Under the pieces are notes generated by a model that saw only the letters and a list, made by a program, of their open reading frames with translations, did not search any database and was not told the origin of the DNA. Of a DNA stretch of 64,000 nucleotides, positions 1 to 7,897 are shown piece by piece (the stretch's first letter is position 1; each line of letters opens with the position of its first letter). A program made the position numbers and the translations under genes. The DNA comes from QHXN01 sp032162705 (lineage in GTDB: Bacteria > Acidobacteriota > Blastocatellia > Pyrinomonadales > Pyrinomonadaceae), in the NCBI GenBank assembly GCA_032162705.1, contig JAVRON010000095.1, positions 6,401-70,400 of the forward strand, in the 5' to 3' direction.

Positions 1-74
1 TGCAGAAGCAGCGTGATGCAGAGGCGGTGTGACGCACACTCAAACGTGCGCGGCCTTTGCTGGGAAGCTAACTT

Positions 75-428
75 TCAGGAAGCGTTCTTGCGCGCTTTTT
101 GCGGCGAGTCGGCGGCGCGTTCGAGGCAGGAGTGCGAGCAGTAGGTCGTGCCTGCGCGCAGGCTGACCGCGCGCGAGGCGGGCATCCAAGTCCCGCAGGC
201 GGCGCAGCGCACGAGCCTTTCGTTTGGGGCGGATACAGGCTGCTTCCGTCGAGGGATGTCGGACTGCGTTCGTGGGATGTCGGACTGCGGCGCCGCGCCC
301 GCCCTCACGCGGTTCATCTCGCGCACGACGCCGAGGAAGCGCCGCACGCCGCGTATGTATGGGCGCAGTCGCCAGTAGAAGAAAAACGCTACGACCGCGA
401 ACAGCCCCAGTACGAAAAGATACTTCAC
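75..428 (-). CDS. Small membrane protein with C-terminal zinc-ribbon-like motif (PP0621-like)
   Basis: A 117-residue protein with one N-terminal membrane segment (about residues 3-18), a basic stretch, a linker carrying a duplicated QSDIPR, and a C-terminal CxxCG...YCSxxC pattern (about residues 74-102) that could bind zinc. The arrangement matches the PP0621 family of unknown function. The start is GTG, sharing a GTGA overlap with the stop of the upstream TPR gene, so the two are probably co-translated. Family assignment is by motif; the role is unknown. Confidence 0.7.
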   Translation of the reverse strand: MKYLFVLGLFAVVAFFFYWRLRPYIRGVRRFLGVVREMNRVRAGAAPQSDIPRTQSDIPRRKQPVSAPNERLVRCAACGTWMPASRAVSLRAGTTYCSHSCLERAADSPQKARKNAS

Positions 429-1255
429 TTCCGCTCCTTCACGGCGTTCCTCTTCTGTTCCAACTGCGCGCGCAGGTTCGAGAGTTCACTATTCGAGGAG
501 TCGAGCTTCTCAAGCTCGTCGAGTCGCTTCCCGGCCTCGTCGAGATTGCCCGTCTCGATGAGCGCCGCGGCGAGATTCTGAAGCGGCATCTCGTGCCGCG
601 GGTCGGATTGGATGGCGCGACGGTATTCGCGTATGGCGCGCTGCGGGTCTGAAGGGCTGTCGTAGTAATAGGTCATGCCGAGCTTCGTCCGCGCCTCCAC
701 GTCGTCGGGCTTTGTGACGAGCGCGGCCTCGTAGAACTTTCGCGCGGCGGCGAGCTGCCTTGTGTCGCCGCCGTTGCGCGCGATGAGGAAGTAAGCGTCG
801 CCCGTCATCAAACTCGTATTGAAGTCCTTCGGGTCAAGCTCATACGCGCGCTTCAGGATGCGCGCCACTTCGGGGAGAATCGAGCTGTTGCTTTTCTTCC
901 ACGCGTAGACGTAAAGCGCCTGCCCGACCTTCTTCTGCAACTCCACGTCGCCGGGTGCGGCGTCCGCCTGCCCGACCGCCTTCTTCAACTGCTCGTCGGA
1001 AAGCGTCGGGAACGAGCCTTCGTCGTCGCGTGCCTTCTGCGTCTTCGCCTGCTCGCCGCCGCCTGCCGTGCTCTCGCTCGCAGCGCCGTCGTTCGCAGCG
1101 CCGCTCGCGCGCAGACCAGCCACTTCAGCGCGCAGCTTGTCCTGCTCCTGCCGGTTGATGCCGTTCGCCAGAGCGAAGCCGACGACGAAGCCGAGGACTA
1201 AGCCCAACGCGCCAATGATGACAGTTCTGGTGTTGAGAGATGAGTTTTCCGGCAT
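425..1255 (-). CDS. Membrane-anchored tetratricopeptide-repeat protein
   Basis: The 276-residue product has an N-terminal transmembrane anchor (about residues 12-31, rich in G, V, L and A), a low-complexity A/G/E linker, then TPR-like helices from about residue 90 to 270 ('GDAYFLIARNGG', 'KLGMTYYYD', 'NLAAALIETGNLDEA'). Such proteins act as scaffolds at the membrane; the partner is not evident. It is the first gene of a two-gene unit with the zinc-ribbon protein. The C-terminus is basic and charged. Confidence 0.75.
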   Translation of the reverse strand: MPENSSLNTRTVIIGALGLVLGFVVGFALANGINRQEQDKLRAEVAGLRASGAANDGAASESTAGGGEQAKTQKARDDEGSFPTLSDEQLKKAVGQADAAPGDVELQKKVGQALYVYAWKKSNSSILPEVARILKRAYELDPKDFNTSLMTGDAYFLIARNGGDTRQLAAARKFYEAALVTKPDDVEARTKLGMTYYYDSPSDPQRAIREYRRAIQSDPRHEMPLQNLAAALIETGNLDEAGKRLDELEKLDSSNSELSNLRAQLEQKRNAVKERK

Positions 1256-1448
1256 GGCTTTGACGCTTCCGAACCCGCGGTCGAAAGTTTATCAGAAAGG
1301 CTTTTGAAAGGCGACGAACTCAAAGGGCGCGCGGGCTTAACCATTGCCGGGAAGACAAATGCACCTGAGCCGGCGGTGTGTGACGCCCGGCTCAGAGGCA
1401 GAGATATGATTTTTGGTTCCGCGCTTACACGGCTGCCCCGGCGAGGCT

Positions 1449-1721
1449 TTAGTCGTCACCCCGGTTTTCGGGGCCCGCGTAGGGCTTGTCGTCCCTGCGT
1501 CGGCGCGGCAGCGGGTCGCTATCGCGTCGGCGCGGGCGCTGTTCAGGCGCGCGCCGCTCGACGAAGTTGGGCGGAAGGCGTGGGCCCTTCACGGCCTCTT
1601 CGAGTATGCGCGTGATCTCCTGCGAAAGAGTGCGGTGCTCGCTTGTGGCGCGCTGCTGGAGCGAGCGCTTCAAATCCGCTGGAACGTATGCGCCGATAAA
1701 GACGCCTTTACGGTTCGCCAT
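1449..1721 (-). CDS. Ribbon-helix-helix (Arc/CopG-type) DNA-binding protein with Arg-rich tail
   Basis: The 90-residue protein begins with a ribbon-helix-helix core (about residues 1-46: 'VPADLKRSLQQRATSEHRTL' then 'SQEITRILEEAVKG'), typical of Arc/CopG regulators and some antitoxins. The tail is rich in Arg, Pro and Asp. The frame is open to 1847, but ATG at 1721 has an AGGAGA ribosome site 7-8 bases upstream and starts right at the domain, so it was chosen. No toxin gene is adjacent; rnpB follows upstream. Autonomous regulator or orphan antitoxin cannot be told apart. Confidence 0.7.
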   Translation of the reverse strand: MANRKGVFIGAYVPADLKRSLQQRATSEHRTLSQEITRILEEAVKGPRLPPNFVERRAPEQRPRRRDSDPLPRRRRDDKPYAGPENRGDD

Positions 1722-1809
1722 TCTCAGCTTCTCCTGGTGTCGTGAGACGTGTACGCCGCGTGAGGTGTCGGGGCGTCGAGCGTAAAAGAAATTTGGTTGC
1801 CGCGCATTT

Positions 1810-2297
1810 GAGAACAGGTCTGTAAGCCGAATTCTGTTCCCCGGCACTCGCGTAGGAGTTCCGGGGTGGCGATCATTCCTCTAGGCCGTACGTTGCCGGA
1901 CGGCTCAAGCGACCTACCCGGAGGCGTAGCGCGCGACCGAAGTCACGCGCGTTCGGACGAGCAGCCCTCTTTGACTACCTCCCTATTTGGTCTTGCACCG
2001 CGAGGAGTTTGCCTGGCCGCGCATGTCACCACACGCGCCGGTGCGCTCTTACTTTAAGCCCCTTGAGGGGCCGCACCGTTTCACCCATCACCCGCTGCCG
2101 AAGTCCCGAAGGACTGAAGGCCCGCTGGCTGGTCTGTTCTCTGTTGCACTTGTCGTCGCACGCGCGGCTTTGTCTGCTCTCGCAGACTCCGAACGCGTAT
2201 GCTCCCCGCCGTTAGCGGGCTCGCTGCCCTTTGGTGTTCGGACTTTCCTCCCCCGCGCCCCTCGCGGAGCGCGGCGGCGACCGCCCGACCTGTTCTC
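1810..2297 (-). ncRNA. rnpB: RNase P RNA, bacterial type A
   Basis: The catalytic RNA of RNase P, which matures tRNA 5' ends. On the minus strand the 5' end GAGAACAGGTC (2297-2287) pairs perfectly with the 3' end GACCTGTTCTC (1820-1810), forming helix P1. Conserved blocks are present: GAGGAAAGTCCGAAC near the 5' end, and near the 3' end the ACAGAA...GGCTTACAG region. The adjacent AT-rich box is at 2314-2319. At about 488 nt it is somewhat longer than the roughly 380-410 nt of well-known examples, implying enlarged peripheral stems. The ORFs drawn across it are not genes. Confidence 0.95.
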
Positions 2298-2313
2298 AAT
2301 GTGCGGCGCGCGG

Positions 2314-2343
2314 ATTATAGCAAAGCATCGTTGAACACGTACA
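2314..2343 (-). promoter_or_regulatory. Probable rnpB promoter
   Basis: On the minus strand a perfect TATAAT lies at 2319-2314, 17 bases before the P1 5' end, so transcription would start close to the mature RNA. A TGTACG at 2343-2338, 18 bases upstream, is a weak -35 candidate. Only the -10 is convincing. Confidence 0.5.
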
Positions 2344-2420
2344 GCCCAAAGATGTGTATTGTTCAAACTATGACGAATTTAGTGTCGCGGCGTCGAGAGC
2401 GCGACCGAACTCGCGAGCCT

Positions 2421-3101
2421 TCACCCGAAATATTTAAAGCCGACGCGGAGATTGTGGAGCGCCGAAGGTGGCACAGAGGAGACGAGTATCCAGGTCATCA
2501 ATCCGTGACTGATGCCGATGGCGATGAGGTTGGGCACACGCTGGTAGACGTAGGCCCAGAGGAGGCCGCCCGTGAAGGTCGCGAGCGTCAGCCAGGGGTT
2601 CGGCAGGTGGAATAGCGCGAAGAGGAACGCGACCAGAAGAATGCTCGCCCACCCGCGCCCGAACAACACTTGCGCGCGTCGGTTGATAAAGCCCTGAAGC
2701 GCATACTGCTGCAAAGGCCCCCAGAGCAGGCTGAGTGCAGGGATGCCGAATATGGATTGCCCGCCTTCCCAGCGCCCGAAGTCGAGCGTTGAGTTGTACC
2801 AACCGATTCCGACGAGCAAGACCGACACGGCGAGCATCGTCGGCATGAGCATGCGTGCCGCCTGCCAGAAGTTGTCGAGCCGCCATCCGACATCCCGCGC
2901 CGATTCGCGTCTCATTTGGTGAGAGATGAGCATGAAAGCCGTGGCCGTCGCAACGGGAAACAGCAACGCGACGGGCCAATCGTCCGCGAGCGCAAAGACC
3001 ACCCACTCCGCGATAAGCGCCGAGGCCGCAACCGAGACGATCTCCCACGCCGCCGTCGCGCGATCTTCGACCGAAGTTTTGTAGACCTCGACTTTATCCA
3101 T
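2421..3101 (-). CDS. CPBP-family membrane protein with substituted catalytic motif
   Basis: The 226-residue protein has about six hydrophobic segments and the layout of CPBP (CAAX protease and bacteriocin-processing) intramembrane glutamic proteases. Motifs 2 and 3 are visible as 'FALFHLPNP' (FxxxH) and 'ISHGLMTW' (H). Motif 1, normally EExxxRG, reads 'QQYALQG' at about residues 133-139, so both glutamates and the arginine are neutral here. It is therefore probably a non-catalytic member, or one with altered chemistry. Standalone gene between rnpB and the export group. Confidence 0.75.
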   Translation of the reverse strand: MDKVEVYKTSVEDRATAAWEIVSVAASALIAEWVVFALADDWPVALLFPVATATAFMLISHQMRRESARDVGWRLDNFWQAARMLMPTMLAVSVLLVGIGWYNSTLDFGRWEGGQSIFGIPALSLLWGPLQQYALQGFINRRAQVLFGRGWASILLVAFLFALFHLPNPWLTLATFTGGLLWAYVYQRVPNLIAIGISHGLMTWILVSSVPPSALHNLRVGFKYFG

Positions 3102-3129
3102 AGAGTCTCGAAGAGAGTTCCAGCCCGGC

Positions 3130-3663
3130 TCATTTCAAAACGAAGCGAAGCGGGCTGCCAATCTGCTGGAGCGTGCGACGCGCACCGCTACGGCTCGCGT
3201 AGACAGCGTAGACGCGCGCCTCGTGCTCGCCGTAGAGCGGGGGTTCGAGTCTGAAGACGAAGCCGTGGCGCTCGTCCGGCGCGAAGCCTTTCGCGGAAAC
3301 GTCCGGGCGCGGCTCGTCCGCGAAACCGGCGGCGGCGAAACGTCCGTCGAGGAAGAGCTGCACCTCGACGGGCGCGTCTGGACGGGCGCGGTCAACGACC
3401 CATCCGAGTACGCTGCGACCGTCGGCGTAGTCGAGCGTGCCGTTGAACGAAGGGTGAAAGGCAACAGCATGCGTATAGACGGCGAGCGCACAGACGAACA
3501 GGAGGTCGAGCGTCAGCTTCAAGACGACGACATTCGCCAAACGTCTGCGCGCGTGCGCGGGAAGTGCGGGCACGGAAAATGGAACACGGAGACCGGGCCC
3601 TTCAGCCTCGGTCTCCGTGTCTATCAACGCGCCCGGCGGCTCGCGCTCTGCGGCGTCTCTCAT
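3130..3663 (-). CDS. Single-pass membrane protein with beta-rich extracytoplasmic domain, function unknown
   Basis: A 177-residue protein: cytoplasmic acidic/proline-rich start (1-40), one transmembrane segment (about 45-68), then a domain with 'FNGTLDYADGRSVLGWVVD' and repeated short beta-like stretches up to residue 176. The look is of a small beta-sandwich exposed outside the cytoplasm, but no named family is certain. Its ATG overlaps the stop of the large upstream gene in an ATGA, so it is translationally coupled to it. Confidence 0.65.
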   Translation of the reverse strand: MRDAAEREPPGALIDTETEAEGPGLRVPFSVPALPAHARRRLANVVVLKLTLDLLFVCALAVYTHAVAFHPSFNGTLDYADGRSVLGWVVDRARPDAPVEVQLFLDGRFAAAGFADEPRPDVSAKGFAPDERHGFVFRLEPPLYGEHEARVYAVYASRSGARRTLQQIGSPLRFVLK

Positions 3664-6008
3664 TGTCCGCGGTATGCGTTCGAGTTCGAGTCCTGATAAG
3701 TAAGCGAGTGGCGCGGCGTGATGACAGCGTCGGCTGCCAAGTTTTGACGCAGCCGTACGGTCACTTGCAAGACCTGTGTGTCGCCCGGCGCGAGTTCCGC
3801 GACGCGCCAGACGAAGCCACGTCCGCCGCCGGGCATGTCCGTCAGGCTCAACTCGGGCGAGGACGAGACGAACTCCAGAGCATCCGGAAGATACTCCGTG
3901 ACGTTGAGACTCTTCGCGAGTCCCCCGCCGTCGTTGACGAGCACGAGACGATAGAAGAGCGTGTCGCCCGGTTTCACTTCCGAGTTCGGAAGCTCGGCCC
4001 TCACACGCACGCGCGGCGTGGCGACCGTCAGCACCGTGCTGTCTTCGCCCGCGATGCGACCACCCGCGTTTAGTGCGCGCGTGACAAGATTGTAGGCGAA
4101 CTGCGTTCGGTCGGGAGTTGAACGCGGGATGTCTACGCCGAGCAGGACGGGGTACTGGCCGCCGCGCGGGTCGAGCGACGCGGTCTGTGTGACGGCAGGC
4201 TCGTCCGTCTGGTGTCGGCCATCGCCGTTCAAGTCCGCGTAGACGGTGGCCTGCGGCGCACCCGGCGCGACGATGCGAAGCTCGAAGCTCTCAGGATAGT
4301 TTGAAGGGTTGCGGACGATGAACGGGACATACATCGTATCGCCGGGCGTGGCGGTCAACCCCTTTGAGACGGCGTCCACGCGCGCGCCCGCGACGCGGCC
4401 CACGGCGATAGCGGGCCCGTCGAAGTTGGAAGGGATAAAGAGACTCTGCGTGCGCATCGTGCCGCGTCCGACAGGCTTGCCCGTTCCGGCGAGCGCTTCG
4501 GGGACGGCGCGCAGCGTGACCGTTATCTCGCGATTGTCGCGCGACTCAAGGTCGCCGAGCGACCAGATGGCCGTGCGCGAAGGGCGGTCGTAAGAGATGG
4601 GCGAGGGCGTGGCGCTCACCAGTTCAAAGTCGGGGTTGAAGACGAAGTCGGCGCGCGTCTGCCGCGCGGTGGCGCTGCCCGCGTTGCGGACGCTGATGCG
4701 CTGCGTGAAAGTGTCGCCGGGCTGCACCGTCTCCTGTAAAGCGTTCGAGGCTGCGGCAAGCGCGGCGGCGACGACCGTGAGCGAAGCGTCGGTGACGCGC
4801 GTCACGGTCGAGTCGGCCTGCGAGGCGGCGCGGACTAGAAAACGCTGCTGTTGATTGTCGGGCGCGCTCTCAGGCACGCGAGCGTTAAGGACGACCTCGA
4901 TGCTTGCGCCGCGTTGCATCTGCGGCGTGACGAAGATAGGCATTCCCGTATCGTTGCCGCTCTGGCTGAAGGTCGGTTGATATTCGGCTGGAAGGTCTGT
5001 CTCAAGTCGGAACTGGTCTTCCTTGTTTCCGGCGTTTGTGATGACGAGCGGCAGTTGGATGGTCTGGCCGGGTTGCGCGGCCAAGGCCGAGCGCCGGAGC
5101 GCAAGCTGCAAGTCGGGAACCTGTCTGACCGTGATACTGAAGCCGCCCTGTGCCTGTGCCTCGCCCGGACTCGAAGATGCGGAGGAGACGGCGGCAGACG
5201 GAGTCTCGACCGTGCGTATCGGCGCGGGCGACGGCGTGATGACGGGCGCGGGTGGCGTGTGGTTCACGTTGGCTGCGGAGGCAGTCTCGGTTCGACGGGA
5301 ACTGTTCACCGCCGGAGGATGCGGCGTCGGGATGATAGGTTGAGCCGGAGTGCCAATGGAGGTTGCGTTGTCCCGTGCGTTCCTGCCACGGCGTCCGCTG
5401 GCGGTGCGCGGTCGCTCCGCATCACCGCCGCCACGGACTGTCAACTCCGGCGTGCTCGGACTGGTTCGCGCGGCCAACTGTGTGGGCGTAGGTGTCGGGC
5501 GCGGAATGGCACGGGTGCGCGTCGGCGTTGGAGTCGGCGTCGTACGCGCCGCGACCTCGGCGGGTGTCGTCTGCGCGCGCGGGGTGGGGCTTGCGGAAGG
5601 TTGAGCGGGGTGGCTGGCGGCCTCGCTCCGAGCCGTCTGAAGCTCCGTCTCGTAGATGTCGGTGAAGGGCGTGTCCTTGATCGTTCGCAGACGCTGTGCG
5701 ACCTGTTCGGCTTCGGGGAACTTGCCAAGCTCGATGTATGAGCGGCCGAGCCAGAGCAGCATCAGGTCTGCGATGAAACTGTCAGGATGGACTTTGAGAA
5801 AGTCGCGGAAGACGGTTGCTGCCTGGTCGTACTGCCCTTTGGCAAAGAGCGCACGCCCGCGGTTGAAGACTTCTTGTTCAGCCGGTGAGGGTGCATCGTC
5901 CTGCTGCGCCCGGTGCAGGGTCGCAGCCGCGGTCACGGCAGTGGCAAAGGGGGCAAGGGTGAGCGCGGCGGCAAGCACGGCCGCGCCGATTCGATTCCAC
6001 TTACTCAA
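3660..6008 (-). CDS. Exported TPR plus DUF11-repeat protein
   Basis: The 782-residue protein has a signal peptide (about 1-28, AAALTLAPFATAVTAAA), TPR-like helices (about 40-115: 'FNRGRALFAKGQYDQAATVF'), a long Pro/Thr/Ala-rich linker with repeated PTPTPT runs (130-290), and three to four beta-sandwich repeats. The last repeat ('VRAELPNSEVKPGDTLFYRL' to 'GGGLAKSLNVTEYLPDALEF') is a clear DUF11-type domain. Proteins of this build are surface or cell-wall associated. It heads the unit that includes the small 3130-3663 gene and lies next to an SLBB export protein, suggesting an envelope or exopolymer role. Confidence 0.75.
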   Translation of the reverse strand: MSKWNRIGAAVLAAALTLAPFATAVTAAATLHRAQQDDAPSPAEQEVFNRGRALFAKGQYDQAATVFRDFLKVHPDSFIADLMLLWLGRSYIELGKFPEAEQVAQRLRTIKDTPFTDIYETELQTARSEAASHPAQPSASPTPRAQTTPAEVAARTTPTPTPTRTRAIPRPTPTPTQLAARTSPSTPELTVRGGGDAERPRTASGRRGRNARDNATSIGTPAQPIIPTPHPPAVNSSRRTETASAANVNHTPPAPVITPSPAPIRTVETPSAAVSSASSSPGEAQAQGGFSITVRQVPDLQLALRRSALAAQPGQTIQLPLVITNAGNKEDQFRLETDLPAEYQPTFSQSGNDTGMPIFVTPQMQRGASIEVVLNARVPESAPDNQQQRFLVRAASQADSTVTRVTDASLTVVAAALAAASNALQETVQPGDTFTQRISVRNAGSATARQTRADFVFNPDFELVSATPSPISYDRPSRTAIWSLGDLESRDNREITVTLRAVPEALAGTGKPVGRGTMRTQSLFIPSNFDGPAIAVGRVAGARVDAVSKGLTATPGDTMYVPFIVRNPSNYPESFELRIVAPGAPQATVYADLNGDGRHQTDEPAVTQTASLDPRGGQYPVLLGVDIPRSTPDRTQFAYNLVTRALNAGGRIAGEDSTVLTVATPRVRVRAELPNSEVKPGDTLFYRLVLVNDGGGLAKSLNVTEYLPDALEFVSSSPELSLTDMPGGGRGFVWRVAELAPGDTQVLQVTVRLRQNLAADAVITPRHSLTYQDSNSNAYRGQ

Positions 6009-6200
6009 AATTATGTTCCTCCGACGGGCAGGTGCGAGTTTTTACGAATTATGCGAACAGGCGCGTTTGCCGAGAGACGCACGAGCGACGCGCTCCAGTG
6101 TGAAACTTGTGTTCCAGCCGCGCGATGATACAGCCTCGCGGGTGCGGGAACAAGGCGGTTGAAGGCAGCGTCCCGTTGAGCAGCCTTCAAAATTGAACCT

Positions 6201-7526
6201 TTACTTGCGACGGGCCGCCGCGGCGGCGGCGACCTCGATACGGTCGCCGGGCTGAAGCGTCGGGTCTGGTACGACGCCGCCCTCGATCTCGCGCAGATTA
6301 TAGTCAGCCGAGACAAGCCGACCGTCAGCGCCCTGCCGCGCAACCCTCACGTGCTCGCCTGCGAGTCGCGTCACGCCGCCCGAGGCGAGCAGGGCTTGTG
6401 TGAGCGTCATCCCCGCGTGAAAGTCCTTCTGGCCGGGCGAGCCGATCTCGCCGCCGACATAGAAGAACTCGGGCGGGCGCACCAACAGGCTCACTACGTC
6501 GCCCGACTGGACGAGTGTGTTCAGCCCGGCTGCGTCATTCAAATCGACGGTGACGCTTCGGCCCGACGAGTGCGAGATGATGACGGCGCGGCCTGCCTCG
6601 GGTTTGGGCTGCGCCTCGGCGACGATGACGTAGAGGGGGATGGCCTCGCGGCGCAGAATCTTTGTGCCGGGATCGTTGACCATTCCGCTGACGAGCACGG
6701 CGTGGCTCGCGTACTCGCGCACGCTGACGCGAACCTGCGGGCGGTCGTTGATGTTGCGATGGCGAAGCTCGGCAATGAGTTGTGCGGCCAACTCGTCGGT
6801 CGTCATGCCCGTGACGGTGAGCGGATCGTGCAGCAGCGGGAAGTCGAGCACGCCTCCGGCCAGCACAGGATAGAGAGTAGACTGGCGCGGGTCTTGACCG
6901 TTGAGCAGACGTATGTCGAGCACGTCGCCGATGCCGATGCGATAGACGGATGCGAGCGACACGACAGCCGTCGCGGGTGCGGCCAAAGGGTTAGCGGTGT
7001 TGGCCGTCGGCTCGGTTGTGCTCGACGGCTGAATCTTGTTCGAGTCGGATGTGGCTTCCGCGCCGGTCGTGGTCTTGACGGGCGAGCCGAGGGGGACGTT
7101 CGTGTCCGTACCGGGCTTCAAAGGCGCGTCGCTTGTCGCTGAAGGCTTGCTCGTAATGGGGGGCGCGTTAGTGGAGGCCGTCGAGTTGGAGAGCGACGCA
7201 GGCTCCTGCGCCTTGTCGGAGGTATGTGCCTTGTCTGAAGTATGCGTCTTGTCGGAGGCGCGCGACTTGTCGGAGCCGTGGCTCTTCTCGCCGCTACCGT
7301 CGCCGCGACCGTCTTGATTCTCCCTCGCCGTTTCGCCGTGGCGGTCGCCTGCGGGCTTGACCTTCTTCTCGTCCTTCTTCGGCGTCGGAGCGGCAGGGGC
7401 TTCCGCCGCAGCCTCGTCCGAGGCCGGGCCGACCCTGACGCTGCCCACCTGGAAATGTACGGCGGCGCGTGCATCGGCCACGCAGAAGGCGAGCGCGACG
7501 GCTGCAAAATAAAAGAACTTCTTCAT
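6201..7526 (-). CDS. Polysaccharide biosynthesis/export (Wza/SLBB-type) protein
   Basis: The 441-residue protein has a signal peptide (1-21) and a hydrophilic linker (30-185) with a sixfold-period SDKxxT repeat (SDKSRA, SDKTHT, SDKAHT). A Poly_export domain follows ('YRIGIGDVLDIRLLNG', about 192-270), then SLBB-like beta-grasp segments ('VLVSGMVNDPG', 'FYVGGEIGSPGQKDFHAGMTLTQALLASGGVT'), ending with 'LQPGDRIEV'. Relatives form the outer-membrane or periplasmic channel for capsule/exopolysaccharide. No lipobox Cys is present, unlike Wza. No glycosyltransferase or Wzc neighbours appear, so the exported polymer is unknown. Confidence 0.8.
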   Translation of the reverse strand: MKKFFYFAAVALAFCVADARAAVHFQVGSVRVGPASDEAAAEAPAAPTPKKDEKKVKPAGDRHGETARENQDGRGDGSGEKSHGSDKSRASDKTHTSDKAHTSDKAQEPASLSNSTASTNAPPITSKPSATSDAPLKPGTDTNVPLGSPVKTTTGAEATSDSNKIQPSSTTEPTANTANPLAAPATAVVSLASVYRIGIGDVLDIRLLNGQDPRQSTLYPVLAGGVLDFPLLHDPLTVTGMTTDELAAQLIAELRHRNINDRPQVRVSVREYASHAVLVSGMVNDPGTKILRREAIPLYVIVAEAQPKPEAGRAVIISHSSGRSVTVDLNDAAGLNTLVQSGDVVSLLVRPPEFFYVGGEIGSPGQKDFHAGMTLTQALLASGGVTRLAGEHVRVARQGADGRLVSADYNLREIEGGVVPDPTLQPGDRIEVAAAAAARRK

Positions 7527-7897
7527 ACGAGCACTCTTTCTTGCTTGTCCTTTGACGCCGCCCCGCGACCGCCGGGCATGGCGTCTGCGGAAGCGACTTC
7601 GCGAGAACCCTTTCCCTCTTGTTCGTTGCGGGCGATCCGGCGGCGGTTCAGGGGCAGTGAACGCCTCGGTAGCCCGTAGGTATTATAAACGACGAAATCA
7701 CTCTAATTCTCAGAGAAAAGCCCTTGAACTACTTTACCACTTCCCCGCGTGCCCTGAAGCGAAGGAACCAACGCCGTACGCCGTTCGATTGTCGAAGCTG
7801 ATTTGGCGCGGGCGGTTGCAACCACGTCGGGAGAAAGGGTCGCGATAAGGGTCGAAGAAGCGCGTAGGCTCCTGCGCCCGAGTCAACCGTTTTGATT
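7527..7897. other. Intergenic, 371 bp
   Basis: This lies upstream of the SLBB gene and downstream of ptsI. No gene, RNA or clear terminator was seen. The part around 7680-7740 is distinctly AT-richer (many A and T runs) and could carry the promoter for the leftward export gene, but no convincing -35/-10 pair was found. Confidence 0.4.

Noticed and set aside
1866..2615. Several ORFs around 2000-2600
   Set aside because: They cross the RNase P RNA or are antisense to the CPBP gene.
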